A DNA stretch of 64,000 nt from Gibbula magus. Taxonomy: Eukaryota; Mollusca; Gastropoda; Trochida; Trochidae. The stretch covers positions 49,032,040 through 49,096,039 of the forward strand of contig OW388293.1 of NCBI GenBank assembly GCA_936450465.1, given 5' to 3'. The position numbers and the translations under genes were made by a program. Shown piece by piece: positions 41,101 to 56,100 of this stretch (position 1 is its first letter; each line of letters begins with the position of its first letter). Under the pieces are notes generated by a model that was given only the letters and a program-made list of their open reading frames with translations, had not been told where the DNA came from and did no database searches.

Positions 41101-44100
41101 CTAAACACATTCATGTAGCTAAACGTGTTTAGGGGTCTAAACGTGTAAAAAAAACAGGACAAGATACGCGCTTAGTATTATGTTTAGGATTAAGTTTAGC
41201 TTTCAACCAAAACAAAACCATACAGTCCAACACGCCTGAAAATGAAAGCATTGCAAATGTACAAAATATTTAAATCAACGAAGACCAATTGTATATCTTG
41301 TAAATTAAAATGCTAGATCAAATCACCAGTGGCTGTTGAAAACAGTTACAAGTTTCTATGTTACACAGTCATCGCCAAAATATTCTACTACTAATGTAGT
41401 CTAAAAAGTATATCAAACAAGACATAAATTTGGTCTGCATTAACTTCTTTTAAGAAGATAATGACTCAAAACAAAGGAATTCCTCGAAAAGGTTTATTAA
41501 AAATAATAACATAAATAAAATAACCATATACACTTAGAACACTCCTCCAAATTACCAAATATTGTATTTATAAGATAATCATTATTCTCCTAATATACAT
41601 GGATAAAAGGTATCTAAAGATAAACTTTATGCCTGGACAATGTTCACTTGGCAGTTATTTGACACAAATATCTTAAAATTGGTTTTAGAATCAAGGCAAA
41701 ATAGCGACATTGTTTAACAAATGATTTTCTGTACATGAATTAATAACTAAATATATCCTTTAAAATAGGTTTGGGTGCTTTCTGGATTTTTCCAATATAA
41801 CATTTTCACAACAAGTTTTTTGTAGTTTACTCCCTTTAAAACGTCTGTATTAAATCCAAGGATTTGGAAGGTATTTGAGATTCAGGAAGGTCGTTTGTAA
41901 ACTGCATTTTATTTCCTTTGGCATCCTTCACCTGTAACATGAATGAAGAAACTTTTAGTTTACCGTCGTAATGCAACATTACAAAAAATAACACACTTTA
42001 TGAACATATCGTGTCTCCTGAAAACAGTTTTATAAAGGAAGTAAAGTGAAACATGTCATAGAGTAACTCATTTGGTTATATACAAATGGTTGTACAAAAT
42101 TAACTGACATCAAATCCAGTGATGAAATCAGTTAAAAAAGACTTTAGTGTATTTTAGTGGGACTTCAACATTTTGTAATAACTGATTCTGTCAGTTCTTG
42201 TTTCCTACAAAAAGGGCAAACATTAGTATAAAAAAAGAATAAAATGGCAGATACAAGCAATTTTTTACCAAAGCATATTTATACAATAGTTGGTCTTTAT
42301 AATGAAAAGTAATAGTCTATATATTACTTAAATACTGTTCATTTGTGAAAGTCCTTACATAAAGGAATTCAGTTCAATATTTACTCACCACAACTGAGTG
42401 AATGCTTACAGTTTCTCCTATTTCTCCATCACAACATCTTCCTTGTCAAGGCAGAAGTCATCAGGAAAACTTCTTCTCCAACTGCATAACATAGATACAT
42501 CTTAATATACTGGTCTGGTCCTAAATGAGCTATATGAGCATCAACCAAGTATTTAATGAACATATTGTCATATGCTTCTTTCAGAACTTATTTAGTAAAT
42601 ACAATTGTTAAACGTCTATACCCTTATTACACATCTTAATTGAAGTAATTCAACACAAATAGTTACACTAATCAAACCTCACTACACTGAAATGTGATAG
42701 TAACATGTGGTTTATGGATATTACTTTATTTTAGATCTATAAACATTATCACAACCCTCATATATATTATTTATATAAATAACAAATATTACTTACATAT
42801 TTATGTTACTGTTGGTGCTAAGCATATAATATACGTACTTTAAATGACTTGTTACAAACTCCTTTGACAAATGAAAACAACAAAGAAACCAATCGGACGA
42901 CGTTGTGAAATCTCAAATGAACCTACCTTAGAAAGTCTTGATTGGAACCATAATTGTGTCGTTCAGGGAACATAGAGACATATGTTCGCAGTAGCATCAA
43001 CTTTTGGCTTCGTGTGCACTTCGAATGATCAGAAACTTGTGCAACAACATCGTGTAAACTGACAAGAGGATGCTGGCGAAATATGGCGGCCACAGGGATA
43101 CACATCTGTTCTTAATTAACTCTCCCGCCCAAACTGACCAATGTAATCCGACCCATTGGGTCAATTCTCAAACATGTTAAGGAAAGTGTTTAGCCACTGG
43201 TGCAATGTCTGTCTAATCACGTTTAGAAATGTGTTTAAAAGCTATTCACGTTTTAACAACAGATGTAATATCGTTCTTGTGTTAAGCTATTAAGCACTAA
43301 CCTAAACATGTATAGCATTAAACATGTAACGGTGGTGTTTAATTGCTAAACGCGATTTTTACAGTGTACCTGTAACGGGATTGATCCTGAATTTCCCCAT
43401 GCCATCATTCAGGAAGTACAGAAGACGGTTATTTTCTGGTGACCCGTCATCATCTGTGGCTTGGACCGTCACGACCTTGTGATCCACGGGACTCCGTGGG
43501 TCTACCTTGACGTTGTGCACATAGTCAAAACGAGGCGCGTTATCGTTCACGTCCTTGACCTTCACTTTGAGTTGGGCTGGAGTGCGATGTCCTTGACCTT
43601 GCTCATCTGCTGCTATGATCTGTAGAGCAGTTACATTGTCACATATTTTTCACTTTTTTCAAAAGTACTATCCTCTGTTTAACGTTCAATGTAACTGTCT
43701 CAAGGTTATACATCGACCTTTTCCATGTCATTAAACTATACATGTGTCAGGATACATGCAGTATAGTTCATGTTATAGTGTTCATGATTTGAATTCAAGT
43801 TTACGTTTTCATTTATTATCTACGGGCATTTAACAATTTAGAATTCAATAACTTCAGTTTCTAATTTCCATTATGAGGATTGATACATTTAAAGAATAAT
43901 GCCATGACCACCATATATACGTTTCAATATATATATATATATATCTCATATTTGGATCCCCGAAGTTGTTGCCATGTTATCAATAAAGTGACGCATGTAT
44001 TTAAGTCAAATATAGTCAAATATGTTCTCTGAAGTTGTGTGTCAATATAACAAGATTACCAGCCCAGATTGACTAATTTATTATAACTGAGAAGGACTCA

Positions 44101-47100
44101 TCCGGCGCACGTCTATCGTCCGTATCATCTTTAAAATCCTTTTGAAAAACAATTCACCAAGTAAAAGAAATTAAGCGTTAAACCCACCGTCAGATTATAT
44201 ACAAGCGCCTGCTCAGCATCGAGACCACGATGGTCCTTCACGGCGATAGCGGCAGTGAGAGGGTTAATGATGAACAGATCCGAGCCGTTCCCTTCCAGTG
44301 AGAACTTCACATCCAGCACTGCATCCACACTGTCCGCGTCTACTACTGCTATAGTCGGGATCTACAACATGGTTATAAACATGTCTAATTTTTATTCTCT
44401 GAAGGCCATGAAACACATTCAACAATAATTACATGTTCTTGATAAAGAAAATTGTTAATGTGAACATACGCAACGTTGCCTACTTCATCTTCCTTTATCA
44501 ACTTTATATTTACCATCTAGATGATAAGTATATATATATATATATATATATAATATCTCTCACTTTTGAGTTTTAGTGATTATTTTAACGACAATGATAG
44601 ATTCTCTTTCTCAACAATATTTATATTTATATATTTCTTAACAACATACATACATGCTTTTTATTCTAAAGTCATACATATTGGTTTTACATTTATTTTT
44701 AAACTAACCAGTATTTATCAGTGACAAATATTGTATATGCATTGCTTTCATTAAATGGGAGCTAGAACATATCCCTGTGGTGAGTTACATACACATTACA
44801 TATATTATTTCTAAACGTGTTCTTAATGATCAACCAGCTCGAGTATGACAGTTCACTCACCACCTCTATCTGTTGAACGTTGTAGTTTTCCTGTACGGTT
44901 GCAGTGTAACCGTTTCTTGACGTGAACTCCGGCGCGTTGTCATTGACGTTGCCGATATTGACGGTGACGGTAGACGTTGACGTATAGGTGGGTGTGCCAA
45001 TGTTAGCGACGTCCACCTCGAGAGTATAGACGGGCTTGGTGTCGGCATCTAGAAGTCTGGTTGTGCGGATAATACCATTTGTTGAGTTCACAGTAAATGG
45101 TACTGCGAAGAAGTGGAATGAAAAGAGAAAATGCTTTTAATCATGTAAAAGACAAGGATGTGTGTTTGTAGATGATCGCCTTCTTTGTTGTACAATGGCA
45201 AAGTTTCGGTATAGATCCTTATACCGTTATCAAGCATTGCAAACAATATCAGGATCAACATACATTACAATATATATTGCATGACTATGATTGAGATCTC
45301 CTATAATTTGTTTTTACACTGTTAACATATCCAGTCCAAAAGTGTAATTGTCATGTGGCAGTGTTCGCACAAACCAAATTTCAACACCCTGCCTTGTCTG
45401 TAAATCTATATCGTTCTTTATTTCTTAGATATGCACTCAGCACAGCGTGTAGTAACTATTACACTGCATGCAATGAATGTGGTATTGTTATACTGTTGTT
45501 ATACTGTTGTAATAGTTATATGAAAAAGATGAATATCAAGAATTGGCACATGCAATATGATAAACACACATAAAAAGATATATTGACACTAGACACTAAC
45601 TTGGAAGTAAACGTAATTCCCATACTCACCGTCTTCATCCATTAGCCTATACTCCACTACTCCGATATGATCAGTCGGAAATTGCACATCGACCCTCCCA
45701 ACCTCGGACCCTGGTGCCACGTCCTCATCAACGCTGAAGGTCATCGTCCCGGCTACAGCAAGAGGTTTGTTGACAGGGACGTTGATAGTGACCGTTGTGG
45801 AAGCAGTCAGTGCAGGGAACCCTTTGTCTACAGCCTCTATCTTGAGGATGTACTCGTCAAATGTTGGTTCCATTGTGAGATCGTGCTTCACAAAGATGTC
45901 ACCTGATGTGATCGAAGTTAATGTTCATGTGAAGAGATAAGGCAAGACTCTGAGGCTTTGGTTAGAGAGGTAAGACCCGAAATCAGAATGTAAATGACTT
46001 ATATCCTTCTACTCAATTACCATATCTGCCGTAAATGGATGGATTTGTCTCGAAAACAAAATTTGAAGCACACATAAAATATCGCATGTGTCGTCTAATA
46101 TCTCGAAACAAATTAAGTGGCATACGTTTGACACCTCCCACTTCAAAATGTGTAACTTGTGGAAAATATTACAAAATAAATATGCCATAATAATTTAATA
46201 CAGTATATCACAGATGAGCTAATTGAGGATGACGTTAATGTATATATAATTTACGTTAAACTTTATAAATTAACTTAATTTGCAAGATAGACTAACCCTC
46301 GTCAATATCCACCCCGAACTTCCCGTGTCCATCTTCCCTCAAGATGAACATCACCTGGTTATTGGGGCTGTTAATGTCCTCGTCTGTAGCTACTAGCCGA
46401 CCTACGACTGATCCCACACGACTTCCGGGGTCAGCGTGGAACACGTGGTGTGCGGGTAGGGAGGGGGCGTGGTCATTCTGGTCCTCAACGGAAATAGACA
46501 AGTTGCGAGCTGACCACCTTGAACTGTTTTGGACGTTCTCTGCCACTATCTGGAATTTTGCGTCGAAGTTACACTACATTATCATGTTTACTTCATACAT
46601 GATACTAGTCAAGCACCTAGTTAATTGTAGAATGCATAATATGGTCTCCGAGAATTTTTGTGAAATATAATAATTTAATACCAATTAGCGTTACATAATG
46701 TACTGCAGGTAACTCAGTAGTATGGCGTCATGTGCATCTTCATCAGTTAGATGATACCCGATAATTGTGCAAAACTATAACAAAAAAATACCTGAATATA
46801 GATATTTAAAATAGTACACATTTAAGTGACCAGACACTACAACGCTATCCAACCACTTTCACTTTGTAGCTGGCAGACACATCTTTTAACATCTCAATTC
46901 ACCTGCAGATTAAATGACGGATCTGTCTCTGCATCCAGGTCAGAAGGGTCCTTGACAAGGACATGTGCTCCGTCCGGTGATATTTCAAACAGCTGACTGC
47001 CCCGCCCCTTCAGGTACACCTTGTACTCGGAGTTTCCTGCCGTGATGTCATCGTCACTCACTGACAGACCAGGAAGCTGGAATATTGTAGATATTTGGTT

Positions 47101-50100
47101 GGTCCCAGAACTGACAAAACTAGCGATATCTGCATTAGAAGAAGGCGGTGTCAATATGGGCATTTTTAAAGTTGGGAACTGTTGAAAGAGACTATATTTC
47201 TCAGATTGCACTGGTATGCATAATTTCTTAAAATTCACGATGGAACCAACTTTTATAAACAAAATGAGGTATGAAACATATGTGTATTTCTAAATTGACT
47301 TGATATTCGGTGTTAAGTCGTATTGATATAGTTTATTAATCTCTCGTGCTTGACATTGAAGATACGTGACGTTGACCAACCATATGACCAAACTTTATGT
47401 CAATCATACAACAGCATTGGCCTTTTTTGTTATAACGCCTCGACTGATCAGACATATATATATTAAGTATTTTTTCCATAAGCTTTTCCATAATATCAAC
47501 CTCATTTAAATAAGATCAAGGGTATCACTCATACATTGTTGCGTGTCTGATCCGAACACTACACCATTGAGGTCATTGCGTGTCTGATCTGAACACTACA
47601 CCATTGAGGTCATGTCAGGTGAGCGATTACGCCAGCCAATCAGCGACGAAGCTAGAAAGCCACCTTACCAAACTCTGCGGATCCCGGAGTAGTACTGAGA
47701 TCGAGGAACGATGTACGTTACGTTCGGTCTGATTTAAATGAGATTGCCACAATCGGCACTAGACACTATACAGATTGACTATTGATGGTCCCTTGGTCCA
47801 AATATTGCAGTTATAGGAAAAATATATGACTCTTCACCAGTTGTATTTCCTGCATGTGCTCCAGACCCCCTTCCATGAGAGACCCGGTGTAGTCGGTGAG
47901 GGAGGAGAAGCTGGGCAGATTGTCATCCACGTCGGTGACTGTGACGGTGGCAGTGGTAGAAACGGTGTGAGTTGGTACACCGTGATCTATCACAGTAATG
48001 GGCAGCTCGTACTGCGTCTTTAATTCTGCATCGAGAGTCTTCACTGTTCGGATCTCTCCTCGTCTTGGGTCGATACTGAACTCGTCTAATGTTGACAATG
48101 TTTCAAATCGTGTTATATATGACTAGTTGATCCGAATGTTCAAAAGGAAATGTAACATATATATAAAATATTTAGTGTGAAATACAGAGTGAAATATGAA
48201 ATTATACTATTACACCGTAGGCACTGTCCTTTAAATTTGGAACGGTTCAAGGCGTGTGGAAGAAGTAATATACATTGCTTTGTTGCTATTTAATATCAGT
48301 TGCTGGAATATGTAATGATAGTCAGAGACGACGTATGACGTCATATAATTCTAAACTATTTCCAAAGACATGTCACCCACCTATATCAGTATCCAACAGG
48401 AACTGAAAGTCAGAATTGTCATCAAAATCCTTTATGTAGACCCTGCCAACAAACTCGCCCACCGATATATCCTCGGGGACCTGCAGCTGTATGTCCACCT
48501 GAGGCTCGGGTCTCGTGTTGAGAGGCACGTGCAGCTGGAGCACAGTCTCAGCTGATAGCTGAGGATATCCTGAGTCCAGGGCTTGGACCCTGAGGAAGTA
48601 ATCCTTCTCCAGTGGAACCCGGGTCAGGTCGTCTGCTACCTTCACTTCACCTTGAGATTGAGAACATCCACTTCATTGTTGCTATATATGTACATGTAAG
48701 TAAGTATAATGTATGATGTAAGTATATACGATTTATTATTGAATACTATGTGATACAAAAGTCCACTTTGTGACACTTAAGAACATGCTTCCCTCGTGAA
48801 GATTTTGTGCGTACGGTGTGGACGATGTGTTTGTTGATTGATGTGCTGCAAGTCCATCAACCATGAACTCACTTCAGCATTAAATATAACAGATATTGAA
48901 TATAAGAAGTAATGGTTCCATGGCGGTGATTTTTTCTAACCATAAATAACTAACTAGCCAATAAATAACTCATGCAAATGATGCATGACAAAGTCAGTCA
49001 CTTTTCATGGTTATGTTCTCTAATACGAAGAAATCCTTCATCCTGTATGACAAAATATTAAGTTAAAACACAGCCTTGATGCAACCGCTGATGGTATACC
49101 TCTGCTGTACTAAAGAACAACCATATTAAATGGCATCAGTATTCTTGATTAAGAAGTTACCTGAAAAAGTATCAACAGAGAATTTGCCCATCCCGCCACT
49201 CTGCAGGAGATAAGTTATCCTGCTGTTGCTAGGGGCAACATCCGCATCATGAGCCACCAGAGTATAGACAACTGTCCCCACAGACAGAGAGGGGTCCACC
49301 ACGATGGGAGACAGGATACCTTCTACTTCTCTGAACACTGGAGGATTGTCATTCACATCCACCACATGGACATCCAGTGGAGCTTCTGATCGTAGTCCAG
49401 AACCATACGAATCTACTGCTGCAATCTGAGGAGTTTTTAAAACTCTTTCAAGTTCGTAAAATCATGAACCATTGACACATTTTGGATCACACTACATGCA
49501 ATGATACATAGTAATTCAACATAATTCAAAGGGGTCTACCAGCACATGAGACATTAATAAGTGATAAGAGACGTTAAAATCAAATAAAAACAGATCACGA
49601 GACTTCAAACATCCTACCATTGATGAAAACCCAGCTTTCAGTAAGTAATACCCTGACCTTAACATCACCTTCATCTGAGGAGTTACCTTTCCTTAAGACA
49701 TAAAAACAGAGCGATAATAACTTACCATTAGATTATACAGCTGCTTCCTATCGGCGTCCAGGGTTGCATTCGCTCTAACTCTCAGCTGTCCTGTGGCTGG
49801 ATCTAGGATAAAATCTTCACTTCCGGTTCCCTCCAGTCTGAATCGGATCTGACCGGATCCTTCCACATCTCCGTCATGGGCCGATAACTCTGGCACCTAT
49901 TGAAGAGTCCGTTGTCTGGAAATGAGACATTCATCTCAATGGTTTGAGAAACTCATGAAATCTTACTTACTTGACAAATAATGTCAGGAATTAAATGGAT
50001 GTGCGGATAAATTAATGTGAGAGTTTATTGAGTGATATAGAGCCTTCTTGTTATTTAACTTTACATCAAAACGATCTTACTAAAAACATATAAAACATGG

Positions 50101-53100
50101 ACCCTTTTAAGTTCTTTGATATTCATATTATGTTTTTAAATATCCTGTCAAACGTTTAACAGGAGGGAATTGAAATTACTTACAATTTCAACAATTGGTG
50201 TGATCATGACGTCAGTGTTTTCCTGTAAGATTGCGATATAGCCTTTATCTGTTGAGAACACTGGAGGGTGATCGTTAACGTCACGAACGTTGATGACGAT
50301 GGTCTCTGATGACGTCATAGACGGGTACCCATGGTCTTGAACCTTCACGGTCAGCTCATGGAAATTCTTGATCTCTGCGTCTAAGTCATCAAATAGAATT
50401 AGGTCCCCAGTCCTCCGGTCAATCGAGAACAGATCTACAAGACAAAGCCCTTGTCAACATAAAATTGGGTAACATTTTCAGCGAATTAGCTTTATTTATT
50501 ATGATAACACTTATTTTCTCGAAGAGAATTAGCGGTATTTTACTCTTGACCAAATATATAAACGAATTTGAACGTCACTGAAAAATATCTATATATATAT
50601 ATATATAAGGTTTGCTCATACCATCAGCACCAACAAGACTGTACTCCAGAAAGGCTCCTTCTCTGTCAGCAAGATCCACATCCACTGCAGTCACTGTCCC
50701 CAGTATCTCGCCCACCTGCATGTCCTCTGTGACATTAAAGACTAGGTCCCGGGGTAGAACAGGCTCCACATTGACTGGTACAGTGATGGTGACCCGAGTC
50801 TCCGTGGAGAGACGCGGGTACCCCTGGTCCTGAGCCTTCACCAGCAGGTTGTACTCACCCAGATGGGGCTCCCGGATCAGGCTGTCTGTCACAGAGAGGG
50901 CACCTGGGGAAAGGAACGATGATCATTGGTCAAATCTGAGATTGTCAGGTAATTATCATTATCACCAATGAGTGTCTGTACCTGAGAGCGTACATCTTGA
51001 AAAGACAATTGACCAATTTTCCTGTGTAAAATTGTTAGTTCGCAATATTTTTATCATCATATACTGTCGATCACAGAGAAATCACCTTTTGGAAGGAGAA
51101 GTGAACATTTGTATTTGCTAAATATGTCAGGTTGTGACAATGTCATCATTGATAGTCCGATATGAAAGTGTTAGTCCACAGTTATGTCTGGGATCTGGCA
51201 ACTGAGATCGACGTACGCATTTCTAGCCATTGTTACTGACATAACATCCACTTAAGAAAGGATCTTCAAACATAGGAGTGAAAGTGAAATGGTGTACCTG
51301 AAGTTGAATGAACAGCAAACTTGTCGTATCCACCTGACGTGAGTGAGTACGTTACTTCACTGTTCCTGTCACCGAAGTCTCTGTCTGTAGCCGCAACATA
51401 TCCAATAACAGTCCCAACTTTAGCGTCAACAGGAACCGGAAAAACGTAGATTTTGGCGAATTCTGGCGCATGCTCATTAACATCCTCGATATCTACAAGA
51501 AGTGTTGCCGAACTCGTTGAAGAAGGGTTACCATCGTCTGTAGCAACGAGCTGATGTTGAAAATAAATTTGTTCTTTAATTTAATTGGAAGGAAAATTGA
51601 ACAATACATAATTGAATAAACATGCACAATATGCATTTTCTCTTTGGAAATAAGTTACATATTACAGACGCAAACTATCTTTGTTAGAGATGGATGACTC
51701 AATACTGTTGTCTCGGAGAATTAATAATGTCATTAAACTAATCCCCAAGTACACTTAATGTCAACCTGAATGACTAGGTTCTGAAGGTTCATTCATACGC
51801 TTCTGGACTCACATTTAATTTGAATGATTTAACTTTCTATCCAATGTGATGAATTTCAATCAAACGGCGTGATAGTTGTACTGTGAAAATATTCGATCTC
51901 CTTTCACATGATAAACAGAAAGGGTATATGTTCTAACAGTTCTCTCACCGACAAGTTGTAGGAGCAGGTACGTTCGCAGTCTATCTTAGCAGGATGCAGC
52001 AGAGAGATGACCTGTGAGTCCTGATCTACAGAGAACCTGTCTGCTCCTTTCCCGGACAGACTCAGAGTCACCTTGTCTCCGTCCTCGTCTGATACAGACA
52101 GACCTGGGGTCTGACAAAGATAGATGTTCCTTTTAGTTTTATGGAGATAATTCATATAACTTACAACGTTGGACCAACCTCACGGGATTATATGTTGATC
52201 AATGCAGATTTTTCACTTTAAATTAAATTAAGTAAGTTTGAACATGGATACACTCGATCGACGTTCAAAATATTACAATTATTGACTAAGCCGTTGACGT
52301 TTTCTTATTAGCTAGCATCCACGGTAGCTGCAGCTCTGTCTTGGTGAAGATGGGATTGCCAAGGGAGAAGTGAACTCATTATAGTATATGATATATGATC
52401 CTTAGAACGAATTGCAGGGGTGAGATTATTCAAATGAACTGTTTCCCTTGCAATAAGAGATTGTAAACAAGAGCATGGGCGATTTCCCGGTTATTCTATT
52501 TTGTTAATATAATTAGTTTTCATTTGACATCAAATGTTATTAATAGTAGCCGAATACAATAGACTTATGCTAGGCATATACAAAATTAACTTTGTTAGTA
52601 AAAAAAAGTTTGTTGTAAATTTATTTCGTCCAAACAAATTTAGGACTCGACCAGATTTCCATCCATTTGCTTTGCGCATACAGCCATCACAAACTTAATG
52701 AAATATAACGATGAACTATTCTTTTTCAACTTACAAGCACCAGTTCTACAGGATCTGTAGAGAACAGCCTCACGTCCTCCCTGACCCGAGCTGTATAGAG
52801 TGTGTCTGAGGAGAAGGCTGGTACGTTGTCGTTGACGCCGCTGATATCAACGTGAAGGGCGGTAGTCCCTGTGTAATCGGGCAGTCCGTGGTCTACCACT
52901 GTAGCTGTCATGTCGACCACGGTGGAGCGTTCCGCGTCTAGGTGTGAAGCTGTTGTGATGAGGCCTGCCTGGTCGATAGTGAACAGGTCTGTGGAGATAA
53001 TGTATGTGATAATATGTAAATATAATTAAACGTAAGTTGTTCCGGATATATTGAATTCACTCTACCTTCTTTCAATATAATGTTTCATGGGACAACTTTG

Positions 53101-56100
53101 GATTGTTTGGAGTTCAAATCGGGCTCAAAACTTTACAACTAACATACTTAAATATATAAAAAAAAACATGCGACAGTTTTCTGAAATACACAGCGCGAAT
53201 GAACCATGATTTACATAATTAATATGTAATATTAATTAGTTCAAGGTGGCAAAAATAGATAAAATACGACATGGGTATATTTGTGATTCTTTACGAGTGT
53301 GAGCATAGATGATTGTGTATACATGTTCAAGCGCACACTGTATATTTGCGCTATGGGCATACACTTGGTGTATGGAGTTGGCGCCATACAAACTATCCTG
53401 TGGATTAGTTAACCCACCTTGATGTCCAAACAGCTCATATGTGACATCATTTTCAAGACCACCAAGATCTTCTAAACCGACGTCGGCAACCACAGTCCCT
53501 ACAGCCACGTCTTCAGACAGCTCCACGTCTATCCTGGCAGGCTTGAAGACAGGGCGCTTGTTGATGGGGACACTGACGGTGTAGAAGGCTGTTGAGGACA
53601 GAGAGGGGAACCCTGTGTCTCGCACTGTCACACTCAGTGTGTACTTGTCTAGCAGGGGTTCACGGGTCAGCGAGTCGGAAACTTTGATAATACCTGGTGT
53701 GCATGAAATAGAGAATGGGATCATATCAAGAACATTTTAAAGTGACAGTGACGTCGAGGTTAAAAAAAAGATCAGCTTTATCTACCTATGCTGTTTAGCG
53801 TGTCTGCTAACGAGTTACGTTTCGCTTCACTGTCTACATGTATAAGTTTTTATTACCAATTACATCAATTGTCTGAAATTGGGTCTGTGACTCGTTAGCA
53901 GACACGTTAATCAGCATAGATCTGATCTCATATTTATCCTCGACGCGGTGTTTCTTTAAGCTTCCCATGTGATATAACTTAATATCATGTTCATCATAGT
54001 CCTTATGCTGGAAATTATAGTGTTTAAGAACCGACTTAGGTGAAATAATATAATTGTTAAACTTGTCACCTAACCGATGGCTGCTGTGTTGATTGTAATA
54101 AATATGAATCAGTATTGCCATGGGGATGTTAACATATTCGTGTATGAGTAGCAAGACGTACCAGTATCGAAGCCCACTTCAAACTTGCCGAAGCCCCCTC
54201 CAGTCAGCAAGTAGTTGAGCTGATGGTTCTGAGTGCTGTTGTCTAGATCCACTGCCAGAACCTGCCCAACCATTTGACCAATCGTAGCGTTCGGGGTCAC
54301 GTGGTATTCGATCCAGGAAGTGACGTCAGGGGGATTATCATTGATATCCTCAACGTCTATTCTGAGAGGCGTCCTCGTGGATAATCCATGGCCCATCTCG
54401 TCTGTTACTGTGATCTATAAATACAGTATAATGCATCCCGAAAATGAGAAAAAGTGGCATATTTAGGGCTCAATTTGGTATTCTGTTGCATACATTGTTG
54501 GTCATTTCTGAACAGGAAACCTAACGCCCTTCAATGAATTCATTCAATATTTTCAAATTTAAAATCACTTGATGATAATGGTTTTGTATTTATATAATAA
54601 TATGACTGTACACTGTTCAAAACAAAAACATATGTTCATATCTAATCATAATTTGAACTCTGTTATAAACCAAGCGTCTATTCCTGAAAACAGTTATCAT
54701 ATATTACCTAAAGCATTTGGTATAGTGATATTGTATTTATTAAATACCATACATCTCATTCGAACAGCAGTAAAACATTATCATCATACATTTATGAATT
54801 TTATTGAAATCTTAACATACGATGTTTTAAACAAATCATTTTGTGAAACTAGTAAGATACTGTTAACACTACTTACAATTAAATCATAAGTGCATCGTTT
54901 TTCACAGTCAATATCTACATCAGAGTGTAGAGTTATCTCCCCTGATGATGGGTCGATATTGAACTGTTCAGACCCAGCACCAGTCAGTTGGAATACAAAT
55001 CCAGAGTTCTCTCTGTCCCGGTCTGTGACGCCAAATGCAGGAATCTGTTCACAAATACACATTGCATTTGTTACTGCCATCTTTCATTCCATTCATCATG
55101 TAACATTATTTGTAACAAAATTTATTTCACTAGTTACAATACATTTACAATGTTTCATTACTTTAGGTCCACTTTCTTCCCAAAGAGATTACTCCCTCTA
55201 CCGTAACCTATGTTTCATATAGAGCGCTTTCTCAGCTAGAAATAGGGAATCCTAAGTTAGTTGTGCTATCAGATACGTTAATTCAAACTGAGCATGCCGT
55301 AACTGTCAAAACGACTTGAGTTGCTTCATCCTTGCGACCAACCTGGTTCCCTGGGCCAATTACGCTGCGCTATGCTGCGCACTGTAGCGCAGCATAGCGC
55401 AGCGTAACTGGCCCAGGGAACCAGGTTGCCTTGCGACGCACATATTATGTTACAAGACAGACTTTGGTCGCAGATGTAAACCGTTGTTTGATTGGAAAAA
55501 AATAAGGACGTTACCAGAGTTGCAAACTTTCACCGCCAAGGGTTTATGAAAGAATAGAGAAATATCGTCTATATGTGACAGAGGTTTCGATGGAAAATCT
55601 AAAAGGAGTAACCTCTGTGGGATGAGAATGCTTTAAATGATGTTACACCAGTTGTAAATATGTATTCATTATCGGCATACTATAGCGAAGTATATAAAAC
55701 AGTTTACAAAGAAACCTCACCAAGTCAAGACCTTTCTTCGCAAGCTCCACATCATTTTCAGTAATTTCAACCTTGTACCCATCGTGTGATGAGAACTGTG
55801 GGTAGTTATCGTTTATATCCACCAGGTTTATGGTCACGGTTGACGTCATGACGTGTGTGGGGGTCCCTGGATCCTCTATCTGTACCCGGGTGATGTACTG
55901 GGGGTGGGTGTCAGCATCGAGGGTAGTCACTGTTCTCATCTGGCCGGATAGTGGGTGAACCATGAATGTATCTGGGTGAAAATAAGTTTCAATCGTATTT
56001 TATGGAATTACCGTTCTAATTATTTTTTCAAAGTTGTAATTTAAAGCAGTTCATTCGCTGTGAATGTACCGGTGACACACTTTACAACACAACCTTCAAC

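Larger units (their letters stand above)
40916..43366. mobile_element. 2.45-kb DNA transposon with CACTGTAAAAAT inverted ends and TA duplication
   Basis: Left end CACTGTAAAAATGGTGTTTAG and right end the complement of CACTGTAAAAATCGCGTTTAG form about 21-bp imperfect TIRs. TA dinucleotides flank both ends (40914-40915, 43367-43368). The interior has a large palindrome (40941-41186), scattered GTTTAG/CTAAAC motifs near both ends, and minus-strand exon-like segments but no recognisable transposase. The right TA lies inside the donor site of cadherin exon D6. The superfamily is unclear; a TA duplication fits Tc1/mariner, though other groups are possible. Confidence 0.82.
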
